Assembly (NCBI GenBank): GCA_017553625.1 | Contig: JAFZKP010000011.1 | Coordinates: 1 to 52,856, forward strand | Direction: 5' to 3' | Length of the DNA stretch: 52,856 bases | From: Bacteroidales bacterium | GTDB lineage: Bacteria; Bacteroidota; Bacteroidia; Bacteroidales; F082 | In this document: positions 6,610 to 15,240 of the stretch, piece after piece | How the letters are laid out: the number at the start of each line of letters is the position of its first letter | Position numbering within the stretch: the first letter of the stretch is position 1 | Notes under the pieces: model-generated | The model's database searches: none | What the model saw: the letters and a program-made list of their open reading frames with translations, nothing else | What the model was told of the DNA's origin: nothing | Position numbers and translations under genes: made by a program

Positions 6610-7899
6610 CTAGTAGCTTGTAATAATGGCGCTCATCTCCGAATTATCACCTTTATTAATAAGGTCATTCAGCACGACATTAACAAAGGTGTTTTTCTCC
6701 AAGTTCTTGGCTTTCACACGAAGTGGAATGTAATTCTCGCCGTAGCCTCGTGCTGTCCCATCTGCCATTACGCGTTCGATGAGCATCTTTTGTGGCTTGC
6801 CGAGCATCTGGTTGAAATATTTCAGCTTGTTATCAGCCGAAATCTGTCGGATGATGGCGCTGCGCTCTGTTTTCACAGATTCAGGAACTTGATTTGGCAT
6901 TGTAGCGGCCTTTGTGCCAGTTCTGATCGAATACTTAAAGGTGTGAATGTGGCTGAAGCCAATGGCTCTGCATAACTCGGCGCTCTCGGAGAAATCAGAT
7001 TCTGATTCTCCTGGAAAGCCTACGATAACATCGGTTGTTATATTAAAATCAGGAATTGCTGTTTTGATGCGGTCGCACATTTCCTTGAACTGCGCTGCAG
7101 TGTAATGACGATGCATCTCTTTGAGCGTGTTTTCGGCGCCGCTCTGAAGGCAGATGTGCATGTGCGGAGCGAGTTTCGGATTTTCAAACAGACTCAAAAA
7201 CCTGTCGCTGAAGTTGTCGGGCTCGATGGAAGAAATCCTAACTCGGAAATCGCCTTCGATTTTTAAGATATTCTCGATAAGATGCTCGAAATCAACGTCT
7301 TGATATTGGTAGCGCCCCATGTTGACACCTGTCAGAACTACTTCTTTGAAACCGTGAGCGACAACATTTCTGATGTTTTCGTAAATCTCATCGGCTGGAC
7401 GACTTGTGGCTCTGCCGCGAACATTCGGGATGATGCAGTAAGAACAGAAATTGTTGCATCCGTCGTGAATCTTTATCAAGCTGCGGGTGTGGAAGGTGCT
7501 GTAAGCGGGGCGGTAGCTGAACAAGTCCTTGTCGAAGCCTTCAGGATCGACTGTTTCACCTTTCATGCGACTGTCGATGATGCTGAAAAGCGCGTATTTT
7601 CTCTCATTGTCGATAGCGTAGTCGATGACACCGCTGTCGAGCATCTCTTGTTTGCGGTGGTTCACCATGCATCCCATCGCCGCGATGATGGCGGTGGGGT
7701 GGGAGCGCCTGATCTGGTTGATTGCCTGCCGACATTTCTGGTCGCTCTGGTTGGTCACGGTGCAGGTGTTCACGACGTAAACATCAGCGTTTTCGTCGCT
7801 TCCCACCACGTCGTAACCTGCCTCCTTGAACTGCGACGCGAGGGCGTCTGTCTCGTAGAGGTTCACGCGGCAACCTAATGTCTTGAATGCAATCTTCAT
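6610..7899 (-). CDS. mtaB: tRNA t6A37 methylthiotransferase MtaB
   Basis: 429 residues. A radical-SAM enzyme that adds a methylthio group to C2 of N6-threonylcarbamoyladenosine at tRNA position 37. The N-terminal domain has the three conserved cysteines in TLGCRVN, VNTCTVT and AMGCM that bind the auxiliary Fe-S cluster. The radical-SAM CxxxCxxC is in HDGCNNFCSYCIIPNVRGR, and a TRAM-like C-terminal segment follows. The start MKIAFKTLGCRVNLYETDAL is diagnostic of MtaB rather than MiaB. It follows the MiaB-type gene on the same strand across a palindromic repeat, so the two A37 modification enzymes are probably one transcription unit. Confidence 0.93.
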   Translation of the reverse strand: MKIAFKTLGCRVNLYETDALASQFKEAGYDVVGSDENADVYVVNTCTVTNQSDQKCRQAINQIRRSHPTAIIAAMGCMVNHRKQEMLDSGVIDYAIDNERKYALFSIIDSRMKGETVDPEGFDKDLFSYRPAYSTFHTRSLIKIHDGCNNFCSYCIIPNVRGRATSRPADEIYENIRNVVAHGFKEVVLTGVNMGRYQYQDVDFEHLIENILKIEGDFRVRISSIEPDNFSDRFLSLFENPKLAPHMHICLQSGAENTLKEMHRHYTAAQFKEMCDRIKTAIPDFNITTDVIVGFPGESESDFSESAELCRAIGFSHIHTFKYSIRTGTKAATMPNQVPESVKTERSAIIRQISADNKLKYFNQMLGKPQKMLIERVMADGTARGYGENYIPLRVKAKNLEKNTFVNVVLNDLINKGDNSEMSAIITSY

Positions 7900-7912
7900 A
7901 TTATGTCCATCC

Positions 7913-7979
7913 GTAGGGGCGAATAATTATTCGCCCTGAAAATCATTGTTGGTCCGGGCGAATGTTGATTCGCCCCTAC
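7913..7979. repeat. Paired palindromic repeats (GTAGGGGCGAAT type)
   Basis: Two hairpin-forming units, 7914-7937 and 7956-7979, also pair with each other through GTAGGGGCGAAT (7913-7924) and ATTCGCCCCTAC (7968-7979). Related copies are a perfect 28-bp palindrome at 22343-22370 and a copy at 50023-50050. The edge provides the TAG stop of the upstream gene (7976-7978). Confidence 0.8.
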
Positions 7980-9394
7980 ATTATAATTCCTTCTATTGAT
8001 AACGCTGTGGCGCTGGTGACCTTCACTGTCACAATTTGACCAATCAGGCTCTTGTCGCGCGACTGGAATCTTATCACAATTTTGCCTTCGGTGTGACCTG
8101 TCAGATACCCGTTTTTACGGTCGTATCCTGTCACCAATACCTTCTGCGTCTTGCCGATAAGTCCTTGATTATAAACGAGTGAGTGCTTCATCAGCTCGTC
8201 GGTGAGGATGTGATAACGCTCGCGTTTCTTGGCTTTCGGAACGTCGTCAGCCCATGATGACGCCACTGCTCCAGGACGCACGCTGTATTGCGCAATGTAT
8301 GCCATGTTGTATTTGAACTCTTCCATGGCTTTGCGCGAATTCTCAAACTCTTCCTCCGTCTCGCCTGTAAATCCCACGATGATGTCTGTGAAAATCGTCG
8401 CCTCAGGCAATAAGCGTCTGATTGTGTGTATGATATGACGGTAATCTTCTAACGTGTGCTTGCGGTTCATGCGCTGCAGCATGTTATCGTCGCCCGATTG
8501 TATCGGCAGGTGAATCTGCTTGCCGAGACATTTGTATTGCGAGATGACTTCAATCACTTCGTCGCTCATGTCGCGCGGATGCGGCGAGGTGAAATAAACC
8601 CAGAACTCTTTGCCGCTTGCATCGCCGTATTCTCCAATTCTTCTAAGCAGTTCCGCAAAATTGATTTCTTCGCCTTTCTTGTCCAAACCGTAAGAATTGA
8701 CATTCTGTCCGAGCAATGTTATTGATTTGTATCCTTTGTCGACCAGTTCTTTCAATTCGGCAATGATGTCTTCTGATTTTCTTGACACCTCGCGACCTCT
8801 TGTATAAGGCACTGCGCAGTAGGTGCAGAATTTGTTGCAGCCGTTCTGAATCGGGATAAACGCCTCGAAATCAGAGAGATGGTCGGGCTCGATGACCCAA
8901 AAACGGTCCATGTTGGCGGAAGGGTTCACCACCTTATTTATATATGGTGCGCCATTTTTTTGCAGAATCACATTATGGATATTCGGTATAGACGCAATTA
9001 ATCGCGTCTCTGCATCGGTGTCAATAACGGAATCGTTATTTTTTGTCGGGATGAAAACGCCGTATTGCCTAATCATATCTGGCAAATCGGGCAGTTCGTT
9101 CATGGTGAAGACGAGGTCGAACAGTTTTACGAAACGTTCGCGGTCGGCTGGCAAGATACAGCCTGAAACGAAGGTGATGCAGTTGTGGTTCCGTTTCATC
9201 TCGTTCCATTTCAGGATGCGCGAATACACCTTGTCGATGCCTTTCTGGCGCACCGAGCACGCTATCACGCCCAAAATCGTGGCTTCTTCCTCCTTGTCGG
9301 TCTCAGTAAATCCCATGCCGTGCAACACGGTACGCACTCGCTCCGTGTCGCTTCTGTTCATCTGACAGCCCAATGGCAGTAAAAAATACTTCAT
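7976..9394 (-). CDS. miaB: MiaB-family tRNA methylthiotransferase
   Basis: 472 residues. Three domains: N-terminal methylthiotransferase domain with cysteines in LGCQMN, IACSVRQ and VSGC; radical-SAM core with CNKFCTYC and VPYTRGREVSR; and a C-terminal TRAM RNA-binding domain. It likely converts i6A37 to ms2i6A37 in tRNAs reading UNN codons. The start MKYFLLPLGCQMNRSDTER differs from the commonest MiaB opening (YGCQMNxxDSE), so it may be a variant MiaB and another copy could exist elsewhere in the genome. The TAG stop lies in a palindromic repeat. Promoter at 9411-9419 with a leader of about 12 nt. Confidence 0.87.
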   Translation of the reverse strand: MKYFLLPLGCQMNRSDTERVRTVLHGMGFTETDKEEEATILGVIACSVRQKGIDKVYSRILKWNEMKRNHNCITFVSGCILPADRERFVKLFDLVFTMNELPDLPDMIRQYGVFIPTKNNDSVIDTDAETRLIASIPNIHNVILQKNGAPYINKVVNPSANMDRFWVIEPDHLSDFEAFIPIQNGCNKFCTYCAVPYTRGREVSRKSEDIIAELKELVDKGYKSITLLGQNVNSYGLDKKGEEINFAELLRRIGEYGDASGKEFWVYFTSPHPRDMSDEVIEVISQYKCLGKQIHLPIQSGDDNMLQRMNRKHTLEDYRHIIHTIRRLLPEATIFTDIIVGFTGETEEEFENSRKAMEEFKYNMAYIAQYSVRPGAVASSWADDVPKAKKRERYHILTDELMKHSLVYNQGLIGKTQKVLVTGYDRKNGYLTGHTEGKIVIRFQSRDKSLIGQIVTVKVTSATALSIEGIIM

Positions 9395-9410
9395 TTCTTA
9401 AAATTTGGCT

Positions 9411-9419
9411 GCAAAATTA
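9411..9419 (-). promoter_or_regulatory. Promoter -7 element for miaB-mtaB
   Basis: Minus-strand TAATTTTGC, 17 bp before the miaB start, matches the Bacteroidetes -7 consensus and implies a very short leader. Confidence 0.65.
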
Positions 9420-9439
9420 CGAAATTTTCGCTTTGGTAA

Positions 9440-10396
9440 TCAATAAATGAGTGTAAGAATATCTTTCGCGACCTCGTTTTCACCGCAATCAGGGGCGTTT
9501 TTGATGCTCGCACCTGTCAAAATGCGCTCGGTTTCTTCAATGCGCTCAGGTTCAAGCCCGTCGGAAGCGATGGAGACGCTCTCGATGATGCCTTTTTCTT
9601 CGTTGACGTGCATGTCGAGTTCTACCAAGCCCCATGAAAACTGTGCGCTTTTCTTTGCGTGGAAATTGCGCCATTTTCCGAAAAGATAATCGTCGGAAGC
9701 GAATAAGTTTCTGGTTTCCAACACTTTATCTGTGAGCAAGTCGTTGAAGTCTATGATTTCCGCTTTTGCTTCGTAAACTTCTTCGAAAGCTCTTGAAAGA
9801 TAAGGGATTATCGAATCTGAAGTGATGTCGGCGACTTCCGAAAGGTTTATGATGCGACTTGCAACTGATTTCACTCCGTGTTTCTGCAATTTTGCAGGGT
9901 TGACTTTCAGATATTTTGCCAACTTTTCACCATCGGTCTTAATCAGGATGGTCCCGTGGTGCAGTCTTCTGTCTTTGTAGATTCCAAAGGCGTTTCCTGA
10001 GAATTTTCTTCCTTCGAAAAGGATGTCGTTTCTGCCTGAAACTTCAGTTTTCAGTCCAAAATAGCCCAATGCGGTTTTAATGACATTCATCTGCTTGTGG
10101 ACATCATATAGGTTTTTGTTTGCCACGAAAGAGAAGTTCAGGTTACCCAAATCGTGATAGACTGCGCCGCCGCCGGTTCTTCTTCGCGCCGCATGTCCGC
10201 CTTCCGACAAAAGCAAATCAACGTTGCATTCCGTAAACGGGTTTTGGTTGTAGCCGTAAACCACGGTCTGCTCGTTTTTCCACAAAAACATGGTAACGGA
10301 ATCGTTGTCGCCTTGGTTTAGAAGAAAGCTCTCAACAGCGAGGTTGAGATGCGGATTGTATTGATTACCAATGATTAAATTGATTTTTTGCTTCAT
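9440..10396 (-). CDS. lplA: Lipoate-protein ligase A
   Basis: 318 residues, cytosolic. It activates lipoate with ATP and attaches it to lipoyl domains of 2-oxoacid dehydrogenases or the glycine cleavage H protein. Visible family motifs are RRRTGGGAVYHDLGNLNFSF (about 70-89), GRNDILFEGRKFSGNAF with the catalytic lysine, and HHGTIL. A C-terminal accessory domain of about 80 residues is present, as in the large-type ligases. It starts 1 bp after the stop of the beta-barrel gene upstream, so the two are cotranscribed although no functional link is obvious. Confidence 0.93.
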   Translation of the reverse strand: MKQKINLIIGNQYNPHLNLAVESFLLNQGDNDSVTMFLWKNEQTVVYGYNQNPFTECNVDLLLSEGGHAARRRTGGGAVYHDLGNLNFSFVANKNLYDVHKQMNVIKTALGYFGLKTEVSGRNDILFEGRKFSGNAFGIYKDRRLHHGTILIKTDGEKLAKYLKVNPAKLQKHGVKSVASRIINLSEVADITSDSIIPYLSRAFEEVYEAKAEIIDFNDLLTDKVLETRNLFASDDYLFGKWRNFHAKKSAQFSWGLVELDMHVNEEKGIIESVSIASDGLEPERIEETERILTGASIKNAPDCGENEVAKDILTLIY

Positions 10397-10397
10397 A

Positions 10398-11063
10398 TCA
10401 GAATAACATATATCCTACGCTGACCTGTATGCTGACGTTTTTGTTTGAACCAGCGTCTTTTATAACGTCAAGCATGCCGAAATAGGCTCGAAGGCTGACA
10501 AAGAAGTCTTCGTCTGGGATGAGATAGTTTGTGAAAACTCCCAAGATAAGTCCGAAATCAACGGAGTTGTAGTTTTCGCTTGAGAATTTTGTCGATTCCC
10601 AGCTTCCGTTTCCGATTTTTTCCTTCACGCTTCCGCTGAAACAATAACGCAAGTTCGCGCCAGCTTCAAGTCCGAGTATGTCGGTGAAATAATGCTGGTA
10701 AAGGACTGGCAAATTGATGTAATGAAGTGCGTATTTGCTGTATACTTTTACTTTTTCGTTGGTTTCACTGGTCCATTTTTCCGACTGCTGTCCGCCCATC
10801 GAATAATTGAAATCTGCAATGATACTGCCGTTTTCAGTTAATGAGTAAACAAAATAGGCGCCGCCCATAAGACCGAGTTTCAGGCCGTTGTTCTCAAACC
10901 CGTTTAATGTCGCCATCCCGACGCCGCCACGGAGACCGAAGTTGTAATTTTTCTCCTGCGCCTGAAGAAGACCTTTCCCCGATAATAAAAAAAACAGTAC
11001 CGCCACCAAAGCGATAACGCTTTTGCATGACGATACTTTGCCGCAAGAGAGATTCTTCTTCAT
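10398..11063 (-). CDS. Outer-membrane beta-barrel protein
   Basis: 221 residues with an N-terminal signal peptide (hydrophobic VIALVAVLFFLLSGKGLLQA, cleavage near AQEKN). The mature part is alternating hydrophobic and polar residues, rich in Gly and aromatics (YNFGLRGGVGMATL, VSVGYMLF at the end), typical of the Bacteroidetes PorT-like/OMP_b-brl families of about eight strands. Specific role unknown. No convincing -7 element was found directly upstream. Transcription could continue from the tRNA-Glu genes upstream into this gene and lplA. Confidence 0.75.
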   Translation of the reverse strand: MKKNLSCGKVSSCKSVIALVAVLFFLLSGKGLLQAQEKNYNFGLRGGVGMATLNGFENNGLKLGLMGGAYFVYSLTENGSIIADFNYSMGGQQSEKWTSETNEKVKVYSKYALHYINLPVLYQHYFTDILGLEAGANLRYCFSGSVKEKIGNGSWESTKFSSENYNSVDFGLILGVFTNYLIPDEDFFVSLRAYFGMLDVIKDAGSNKNVSIQVSVGYMLF

Positions 11064-11151
11064 GTTTTTCCTTGTGAAACAGAAAAAGCCAGACTACAGA
11101 ACGCGTTTTGCCGCCTAAAATCCTGCTTTCTGACTTCGTTTTCAAATTTTG

Positions 11152-11225
11152 TAGTCTCTCCGGGATTTGAACCCGAGTTACCAGGATGAAAACCTGACGT
11201 CCTAACCAGACTAGACGAAGAGACC
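11152..11225 (-). tRNA. tRNA-Glu (TTC), copy 1
   Basis: The minus strand folds into a full cloverleaf: acceptor GGTCTCT/AGAGACT, D arm with GTCTAGTCTGGTTAGGAC, anticodon stem TCAGG/CCTGG around loop TTTTCAT (anticodon TTC, Glu), and T arm with TTCAAAT. The discriminator base is A and CCA is not encoded. Confidence 0.96.
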
Positions 11226-11315
11226 CCTTTTCAAGTTTGTAGTTAGCAGTTAGTAGTTGATAGTTAATAACTTCTAACTTCTCACTCCTAACTTCTAACT
11301 TCTAACTGAACTCTG
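11226..11315. repeat. Degenerate short tandem repeats between the tRNA genes
   Basis: The spacer holds imperfect copies of AACTTCTAACTTCT and GTTAGCAGTTAGTAGTT, a low-complexity type of sequence common between duplicated tRNA genes. No gene is seen. Confidence 0.6.
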
Positions 11316-11389
11316 TAGTCTCTCCGGGATTTGAACCCGAGTTACCAGGATGAAAACCTGACGTCCTAACCAGACTAGACGAAGAGACC
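11316..11389 (-). tRNA. tRNA-Glu (TTC), copy 2
   Basis: Identical in sequence to the first copy, with the same cloverleaf and TTC anticodon. It is the promoter-proximal member of the pair, with the -7 box at 11403-11411. Confidence 0.96.
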
Positions 11390-11402
11390 TGTTTTTTGCG
11401 CT

Positions 11403-11411
11403 GCAAAGATA
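11403..11411 (-). promoter_or_regulatory. Promoter -7 element for the tRNA-Glu pair
   Basis: Minus-strand TATCTTTGC, ending 14 bp before the mature 5' end of the tRNA, so transcription starts only a few nucleotides upstream of the tRNA. Confidence 0.75.
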
Positions 11412-11507
11412 CGCTTTTTTTCTTTGCAAACACTAAAAAAAATCAAAAAATGAAAATTTTTGGTAAATTGTTGATAAATAATGTGTTGCAAATTTATCGT
11501 GGGAGTT

Positions 11508-12335
11508 TTATTCAAATGTGAGAGAAACCTGGAACGTTTTGTTTCTCATATTTACTATGCTGGAATCGTAAATCAGGTTCTGTGGATCCATGATATTAAA
11601 CAATCCGAAGCCCATTTTCACTTCAATTCCGAACTTGAAATGGCTGTTGTAAAAGTCGAAACCTGTACCAATCTCCGCTGCGATGTCGGTCCTTCTTACC
11701 CTGATGTTGTCGATAACCGAAATCTGGCTTCCGTCAGGGCCGACAACATCGATTTTCGACTTTTTCTGTGAGGCGAGGTCGACTTTGAAGTTGGCTCCAG
11801 CTATGATGTAAGCCGCGATGTTGTTGAGTCGTCTGGAACGGTATTTCACTTGTAGCGGAAACTCCATGAAAGTCGACAATATGGATTTGCTTATCACGAA
11901 ATCGTTGGATTTCGTTGATTCTTTATAGATATTGTAGTTTATCGTCCTCGTTCCGAAACTCAACGAAGGGATGAGTCTTAAGTCGAAAAACTGACCAAGA
12001 CGTAGATTTCCCACAACGCCCACGGTGAAGCCAGGTTGCGGCTTGGAGTCAAGAGTGCGGACGTAATATGTCGCGTAAGGGTCGTAATTCACATCTGCCG
12101 TGTTTGGATACTCCGACGGCGAATGTTCCACGAACTGATAGTTTCTTTTGTAATTGAACGAATATGACATTTGATTGTACGCCAAAATGAATCCGAAATG
12201 GTACAAATTGTCGTCATAGTTCTTCAGGTTGAGCGGTTTGGTAATGCTTTGGGCAAAAACAACACTTGGAGCCACGCAAAGCATCAGCCCTAACAATATT
12301 AAACGTTTCTTTAATGTCGAAAAATCAAACTTCAT
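11508..12335 (-). CDS. porT: PorT-like outer-membrane protein (type IX secretion family)
   Basis: 275 residues with a signal peptide ending near VVFAQS. The N-terminal mature segment LKNYDDNLYHFGFILAYNQM matches the opening seen in PorT/SprT proteins, beta-barrels needed for type IX secretion in Bacteroidetes. The remainder is beta-rich and ends in an aromatic-containing strand (FQVSLTFE). It is the last gene of a minus-strand run with the sugar kinase (30 bp) and the aminotransferase. No other secretion components lie in the window, so the assignment is by sequence alone. Confidence 0.7.
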   Translation of the reverse strand: MKFDFSTLKKRLILLGLMLCVAPSVVFAQSITKPLNLKNYDDNLYHFGFILAYNQMSYSFNYKRNYQFVEHSPSEYPNTADVNYDPYATYYVRTLDSKPQPGFTVGVVGNLRLGQFFDLRLIPSLSFGTRTINYNIYKESTKSNDFVISKSILSTFMEFPLQVKYRSRRLNNIAAYIIAGANFKVDLASQKKSKIDVVGPDGSQISVIDNIRVRRTDIAAEIGTGFDFYNSHFKFGIEVKMGFGLFNIMDPQNLIYDSSIVNMRNKTFQVSLTFE

Positions 12336-12365
12336 GAATATAATAACGCAAGAAAAATCTACTTA

Positions 12366-13367
12366 TTATATTTTTTCTGTTTCTTTCAGAAGTCTTTCCT
12401 TGTTGATTGGCACCGCGCCGATCTCTTCGCACACGAGTCCGCCCGCGAGATTGGATATCGCCGCGATATGGTATGCGTCCTGGTTGCAGACGAGGCACAG
12501 CATCGCCACTCCTAGGACGGTGTCGCCGGCGCCCGACACATCGGCTATCTTGCGCAGATGGGCGGGGATGTAATGGTGGCTCTTCACGCCGTCGGTTATC
12601 TCCTGGATTAAAACTCCGCGTTCCGACAAGGTGTTCATCACGAAACGGCACTGCAGCTTGTCCTGCAGCACGTTCACGCCGCTGAGAATGCCCTCGATGG
12701 TGTCGGTGGGGAAGTCGTAGCTTATGCCTTCTTTCAATTCTTTGAGATTCGGCTTGAATAATGTTGAGTGTTCGTAGACGAGGAAGTTGTTTTTCTTCGG
12801 GTCGACGCCTACTGGTATGTTTTTCTCGTTGGCGACGGCAATGGTCCTGCGAATGAGCTTTTCGGTGAGCACACCTTTGTTGTAGTCCTGCAAGATGATT
12901 CCGTCGATGCGCTCGTTGGCGATGATGAAGTCAATCTTTCCGCACAGCGCGTCGTATTCGTCATCGGTGAGGTTGAAGGTGTCTTCGTCGTCCACGCGAA
13001 GCATCTGCGCGTTGTTGCCGATGATGCGGTATTTCGTGGTGGTGCGGCGCTCTTTGCTCTTGATGATGCCGTTACCAGGCATGCCGTGTTCTGCGAGAAG
13101 GTCGAAGAAGTCGTGCGACTTGGAGTCGTCGCCGATGATAGAGCATAAGACGGGCTCGGCGCCGAGTGCCTTGATGTTCTGTGCCACGTTGGCGGCGCCG
13201 CCGAGACGCGCGAAACGGTTTCTCACGGCGACGATAGGCACGGGGGCCTCTGGCGAGATACGCTCGACCTTGCCGTTGAGGTAAAGGTCGAGCATAACAT
13301 CACCTATTATTAATATTCTCTTTTCGTTGAAGGAATCAAAAAGCGCTTTGATGTCTTCTCTTGGCAT
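12366..13367 (-). CDS. rfaE1: RfaE1-type PfkB sugar kinase (heptose-7-phosphate kinase family)
   Basis: 333 residues from the ATG at 13367; an in-frame extension upstream overlaps the aminotransferase and is Thr-rich nonsense, so it is rejected. Ribokinase/PfkB fold with GGAANVAQNIKALG near the N-terminus and the catalytic/anion-hole motif VSGAGDTVLGV near the C-terminus. The family phosphorylates D-glycero-D-manno-heptose 7-phosphate at O1 for lipopolysaccharide core synthesis. Only the kinase half is present; the nucleotidyltransferase (RfaE2) part of HldE is absent here. It lies 10 bp after the aminotransferase stop. Confidence 0.87.
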   Translation of the reverse strand: MPREDIKALFDSFNEKRILIIGDVMLDLYLNGKVERISPEAPVPIVAVRNRFARLGGAANVAQNIKALGAEPVLCSIIGDDSKSHDFFDLLAEHGMPGNGIIKSKERRTTTKYRIIGNNAQMLRVDDEDTFNLTDDEYDALCGKIDFIIANERIDGIILQDYNKGVLTEKLIRRTIAVANEKNIPVGVDPKKNNFLVYEHSTLFKPNLKELKEGISYDFPTDTIEGILSGVNVLQDKLQCRFVMNTLSERGVLIQEITDGVKSHHYIPAHLRKIADVSGAGDTVLGVAMLCLVCNQDAYHIAAISNLAGGLVCEEIGAVPINKERLLKETEKI

Positions 13368-13377
13368 TTTTTTTTGT

Positions 13378-14586
13378 CTATTTAAGTTTTGCAAAAGCTT
13401 CTTTGAGACGTTTTGCTGCCTCGCGTAACTTGTCTTCCGAGGTGGCGTATGACAAGCGGATGCAGTCGTCGTTGCCGAATGCTCCACCAGCCACGCATGC
13501 CACGTGTGCGTTGTAAAGCAGGTACATGCACAAGTCGTCGCTGTTGTTGATGGTTGTGGTGCCGTCACTCTTGCCGTAGTATGACTTCACCTCCGGGAAC
13601 ATGTAGAATGCGCCGGCTGGCAGGCTCAACTTGATGCCCGGAATCTCCATGAGGAGCTTGTAGAACATGTCGCGGCGGTTTCTGAAGGCTTTGCACATGT
13701 TCTTCACTTCTTCGGAATTCTCTGGTGAGAGCTCCATGGCTGCCACTGAAGCTGCCTGTGAGATGGTGCAGATACCTGATGTGTACTGTCCCTGAATCTT
13801 GTTGCATGCTGCGACGATTTCTTTAGGAGCGGCGATGTAACCGATTCTCCATCCAGTCATGGCGTAGCCTTTGGCGACACCGTTCACGATGACGAGACGG
13901 TCTTTCAGCTCTGTGAACTGTCCCATCGACTCGTGTTTGTGCTCGTATTGGATGAATTCGTAAATCTCATCGGAGATGATGACGATGTTTGGATATTTCT
14001 TGAACACTTCCACCAATGATGCGAGTTCATCTTTTGTGTAAACCGAACCGCTTGGGTTGCATGGAGTGCTGAAAATGAATGCCTTTGTCTTTGGAGTGAT
14101 GGCTTTCTCGAGTTGCTCTGCTGTGATTTTGAAGTGCTGCTCCGCTGTTGTGTAGATGAAGACAGGAGTGCCTTCGGCGAGTTTCACCATCTCAGGATAT
14201 GACACCCAGAACGGGGCAGGGATGATGACTTCGTCGCCTTTGTCGAGTATGGCGAGGAATGTGTTGGTGATTGCCTGTTTTGCGCCGTTCGACACGATGA
14301 TGTCAGTGTCTTTGTAGTCGAGACCGTTGTCACGACGGAGCTTCTCGGCGATGGCTTTACGCAAGGCCGGAGTGCCAGGGACTGGCGGATAATGCGTGTC
14401 GTTGTTGTTGATAGCGTCGATGCCTGCCTGCTTGGCGCTCGTAGGCGTGTTGAAATCAGGCTCGCCAATGCTTAACGAAATAATGTCAATGCCCTGAGCC
14501 TTGAGCTCGCGGCTCTTCTGCGTCATTTTCAGAGTGGCGGATTCGGCCATGTTGATGACTCTCTGTGATAAAACTGTTTCTCCCAT
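13378..14586 (-). CDS. aspC: Class I PLP-dependent aminotransferase (aspartate aminotransferase type)
   Basis: 402 residues, fold type I. It begins with SxRVxxMxESATLKM, typical of Bacteroidetes aspartate/aromatic aminotransferases. Substrate and cofactor features include SIGEPDFNTP, SNGAKQAI, STPCNPSGSVY, the PLP lysine in NGVAKGYAMTGWRIGY and the carboxylate-binding arginine in IRLSYATS. It transfers an amino group from aspartate or a similar donor to 2-oxoglutarate. It is the first gene of the operon with the kinase and porT-like gene, from a promoter at 14647-14655. Confidence 0.9.
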   Translation of the reverse strand: MGETVLSQRVINMAESATLKMTQKSRELKAQGIDIISLSIGEPDFNTPTSAKQAGIDAINNNDTHYPPVPGTPALRKAIAEKLRRDNGLDYKDTDIIVSNGAKQAITNTFLAILDKGDEVIIPAPFWVSYPEMVKLAEGTPVFIYTTAEQHFKITAEQLEKAITPKTKAFIFSTPCNPSGSVYTKDELASLVEVFKKYPNIVIISDEIYEFIQYEHKHESMGQFTELKDRLVIVNGVAKGYAMTGWRIGYIAAPKEIVAACNKIQGQYTSGICTISQAASVAAMELSPENSEEVKNMCKAFRNRRDMFYKLLMEIPGIKLSLPAGAFYMFPEVKSYYGKSDGTTTINNSDDLCMYLLYNAHVACVAGGAFGNDDCIRLSYATSEDKLREAAKRLKEAFAKLK

Positions 14587-14646
14587 GATTATATTTTTTA
14601 AAATTCTGATAAAATCTAAACGATAAAAACCTCTTTTTTTGAGGTT

Positions 14647-14655
14647 ACAAAATTA
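14647..14655 (-). promoter_or_regulatory. Promoter -7 element for aspC-rfaE1-porT
   Basis: Minus-strand TAATTTTGT, about 60 bp before the aspC start, matches TAnnTTTG. Confidence 0.6.
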
Positions 14656-14716
14656 CGGATTTTTATGATTGGAAAACTTTATTTTAAAAATTTAGTTTGA
14701 AATTAAAATATTCAGT

Positions 14717-14725
14717 ATATTTGCA
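14717..14725 (+). promoter_or_regulatory. Promoter -7 element for the gene at 14743 and lpxD
   Basis: TATATTTGC, 17 bp before the ATG at 14743. It is divergent from the aspC promoter. Confidence 0.7.
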
Positions 14726-14742
14726 CTCTAAAATGTGATGCA

Positions 14743-15234
14743 ATGAATGATGTGATGAGTCCAATGACATGGATTATTTTGGCAATAACAGTTATACTTG
14801 CCGTGATTTTGTTTTTCCCTAAACTAAGGAATATGTTCAATACATCTGAGACGGCTAACAACAACAAAATTGTTGCGCCGCTGAAGGTTCAGGCCTACGA
14901 GAGACTTCTTCTTTATCTTGAGAGGATGAGGTTTTCGGTGCTTGTCAAAAGGGTTTTCATGCCTGGAATGACGAGTTCAGACCTGCAGTTTGCGTTGATT
15001 CAGAACGTTCAGGATGAGTTTGAGCATAATCTCGCACAGCGTCTTTATGTCAATGAAGGCACTTGGTTTGGAATAAACAAAGCCAAAGACGAGACCCTGC
15101 AAATCATCAACAGCGAGTTTGGAGAGAACCCTGACGCGGATTCGGCAACGATGGCACAGAAGCTCGCCTCAATGACCAACCCGTTGATTGACAGGGCTAT
15201 TTTAGTTATTAAGAAAGAGTTTAACACATTATAA
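14743..15234 (+). CDS. Membrane-anchored protein of an uncharacterised Bacteroidetes family
   Basis: 163 residues. One N-terminal membrane helix (about 9-26, WIILAITVILAVILFFP) is followed by a soluble, mostly helical domain that should be cytoplasmic. The stretch KVQAYERLLLYLERM followed by QDEFEHNLAQRLYV is the pattern I associate with a conserved, unnamed Bacteroidetes family. It lies 6 bp upstream of lpxD on the same strand, so it is probably cotranscribed and may be linked to envelope biogenesis. Confidence 0.7.
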   Translation: MNDVMSPMTWIILAITVILAVILFFPKLRNMFNTSETANNNKIVAPLKVQAYERLLLYLERMRFSVLVKRVFMPGMTSSDLQFALIQNVQDEFEHNLAQRLYVNEGTWFGINKAKDETLQIINSEFGENPDADSATMAQKLASMTNPLIDRAILVIKKEFNTL

Positions 15235-15240
15235 ATTATC

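Noticed and set aside
12325-12685. Arg-rich frames on both strands within the RfaE1-type kinase gene
   Set aside because: They are antisense or out-of-frame readings of GC-rich codons of a clear kinase gene.
13368-13568. A longer N-terminus for the RfaE1-type kinase
   Set aside because: The extension overlaps aspC and is Thr/Ala-rich without homology; the ATG at 13367 gives the family's normal start.
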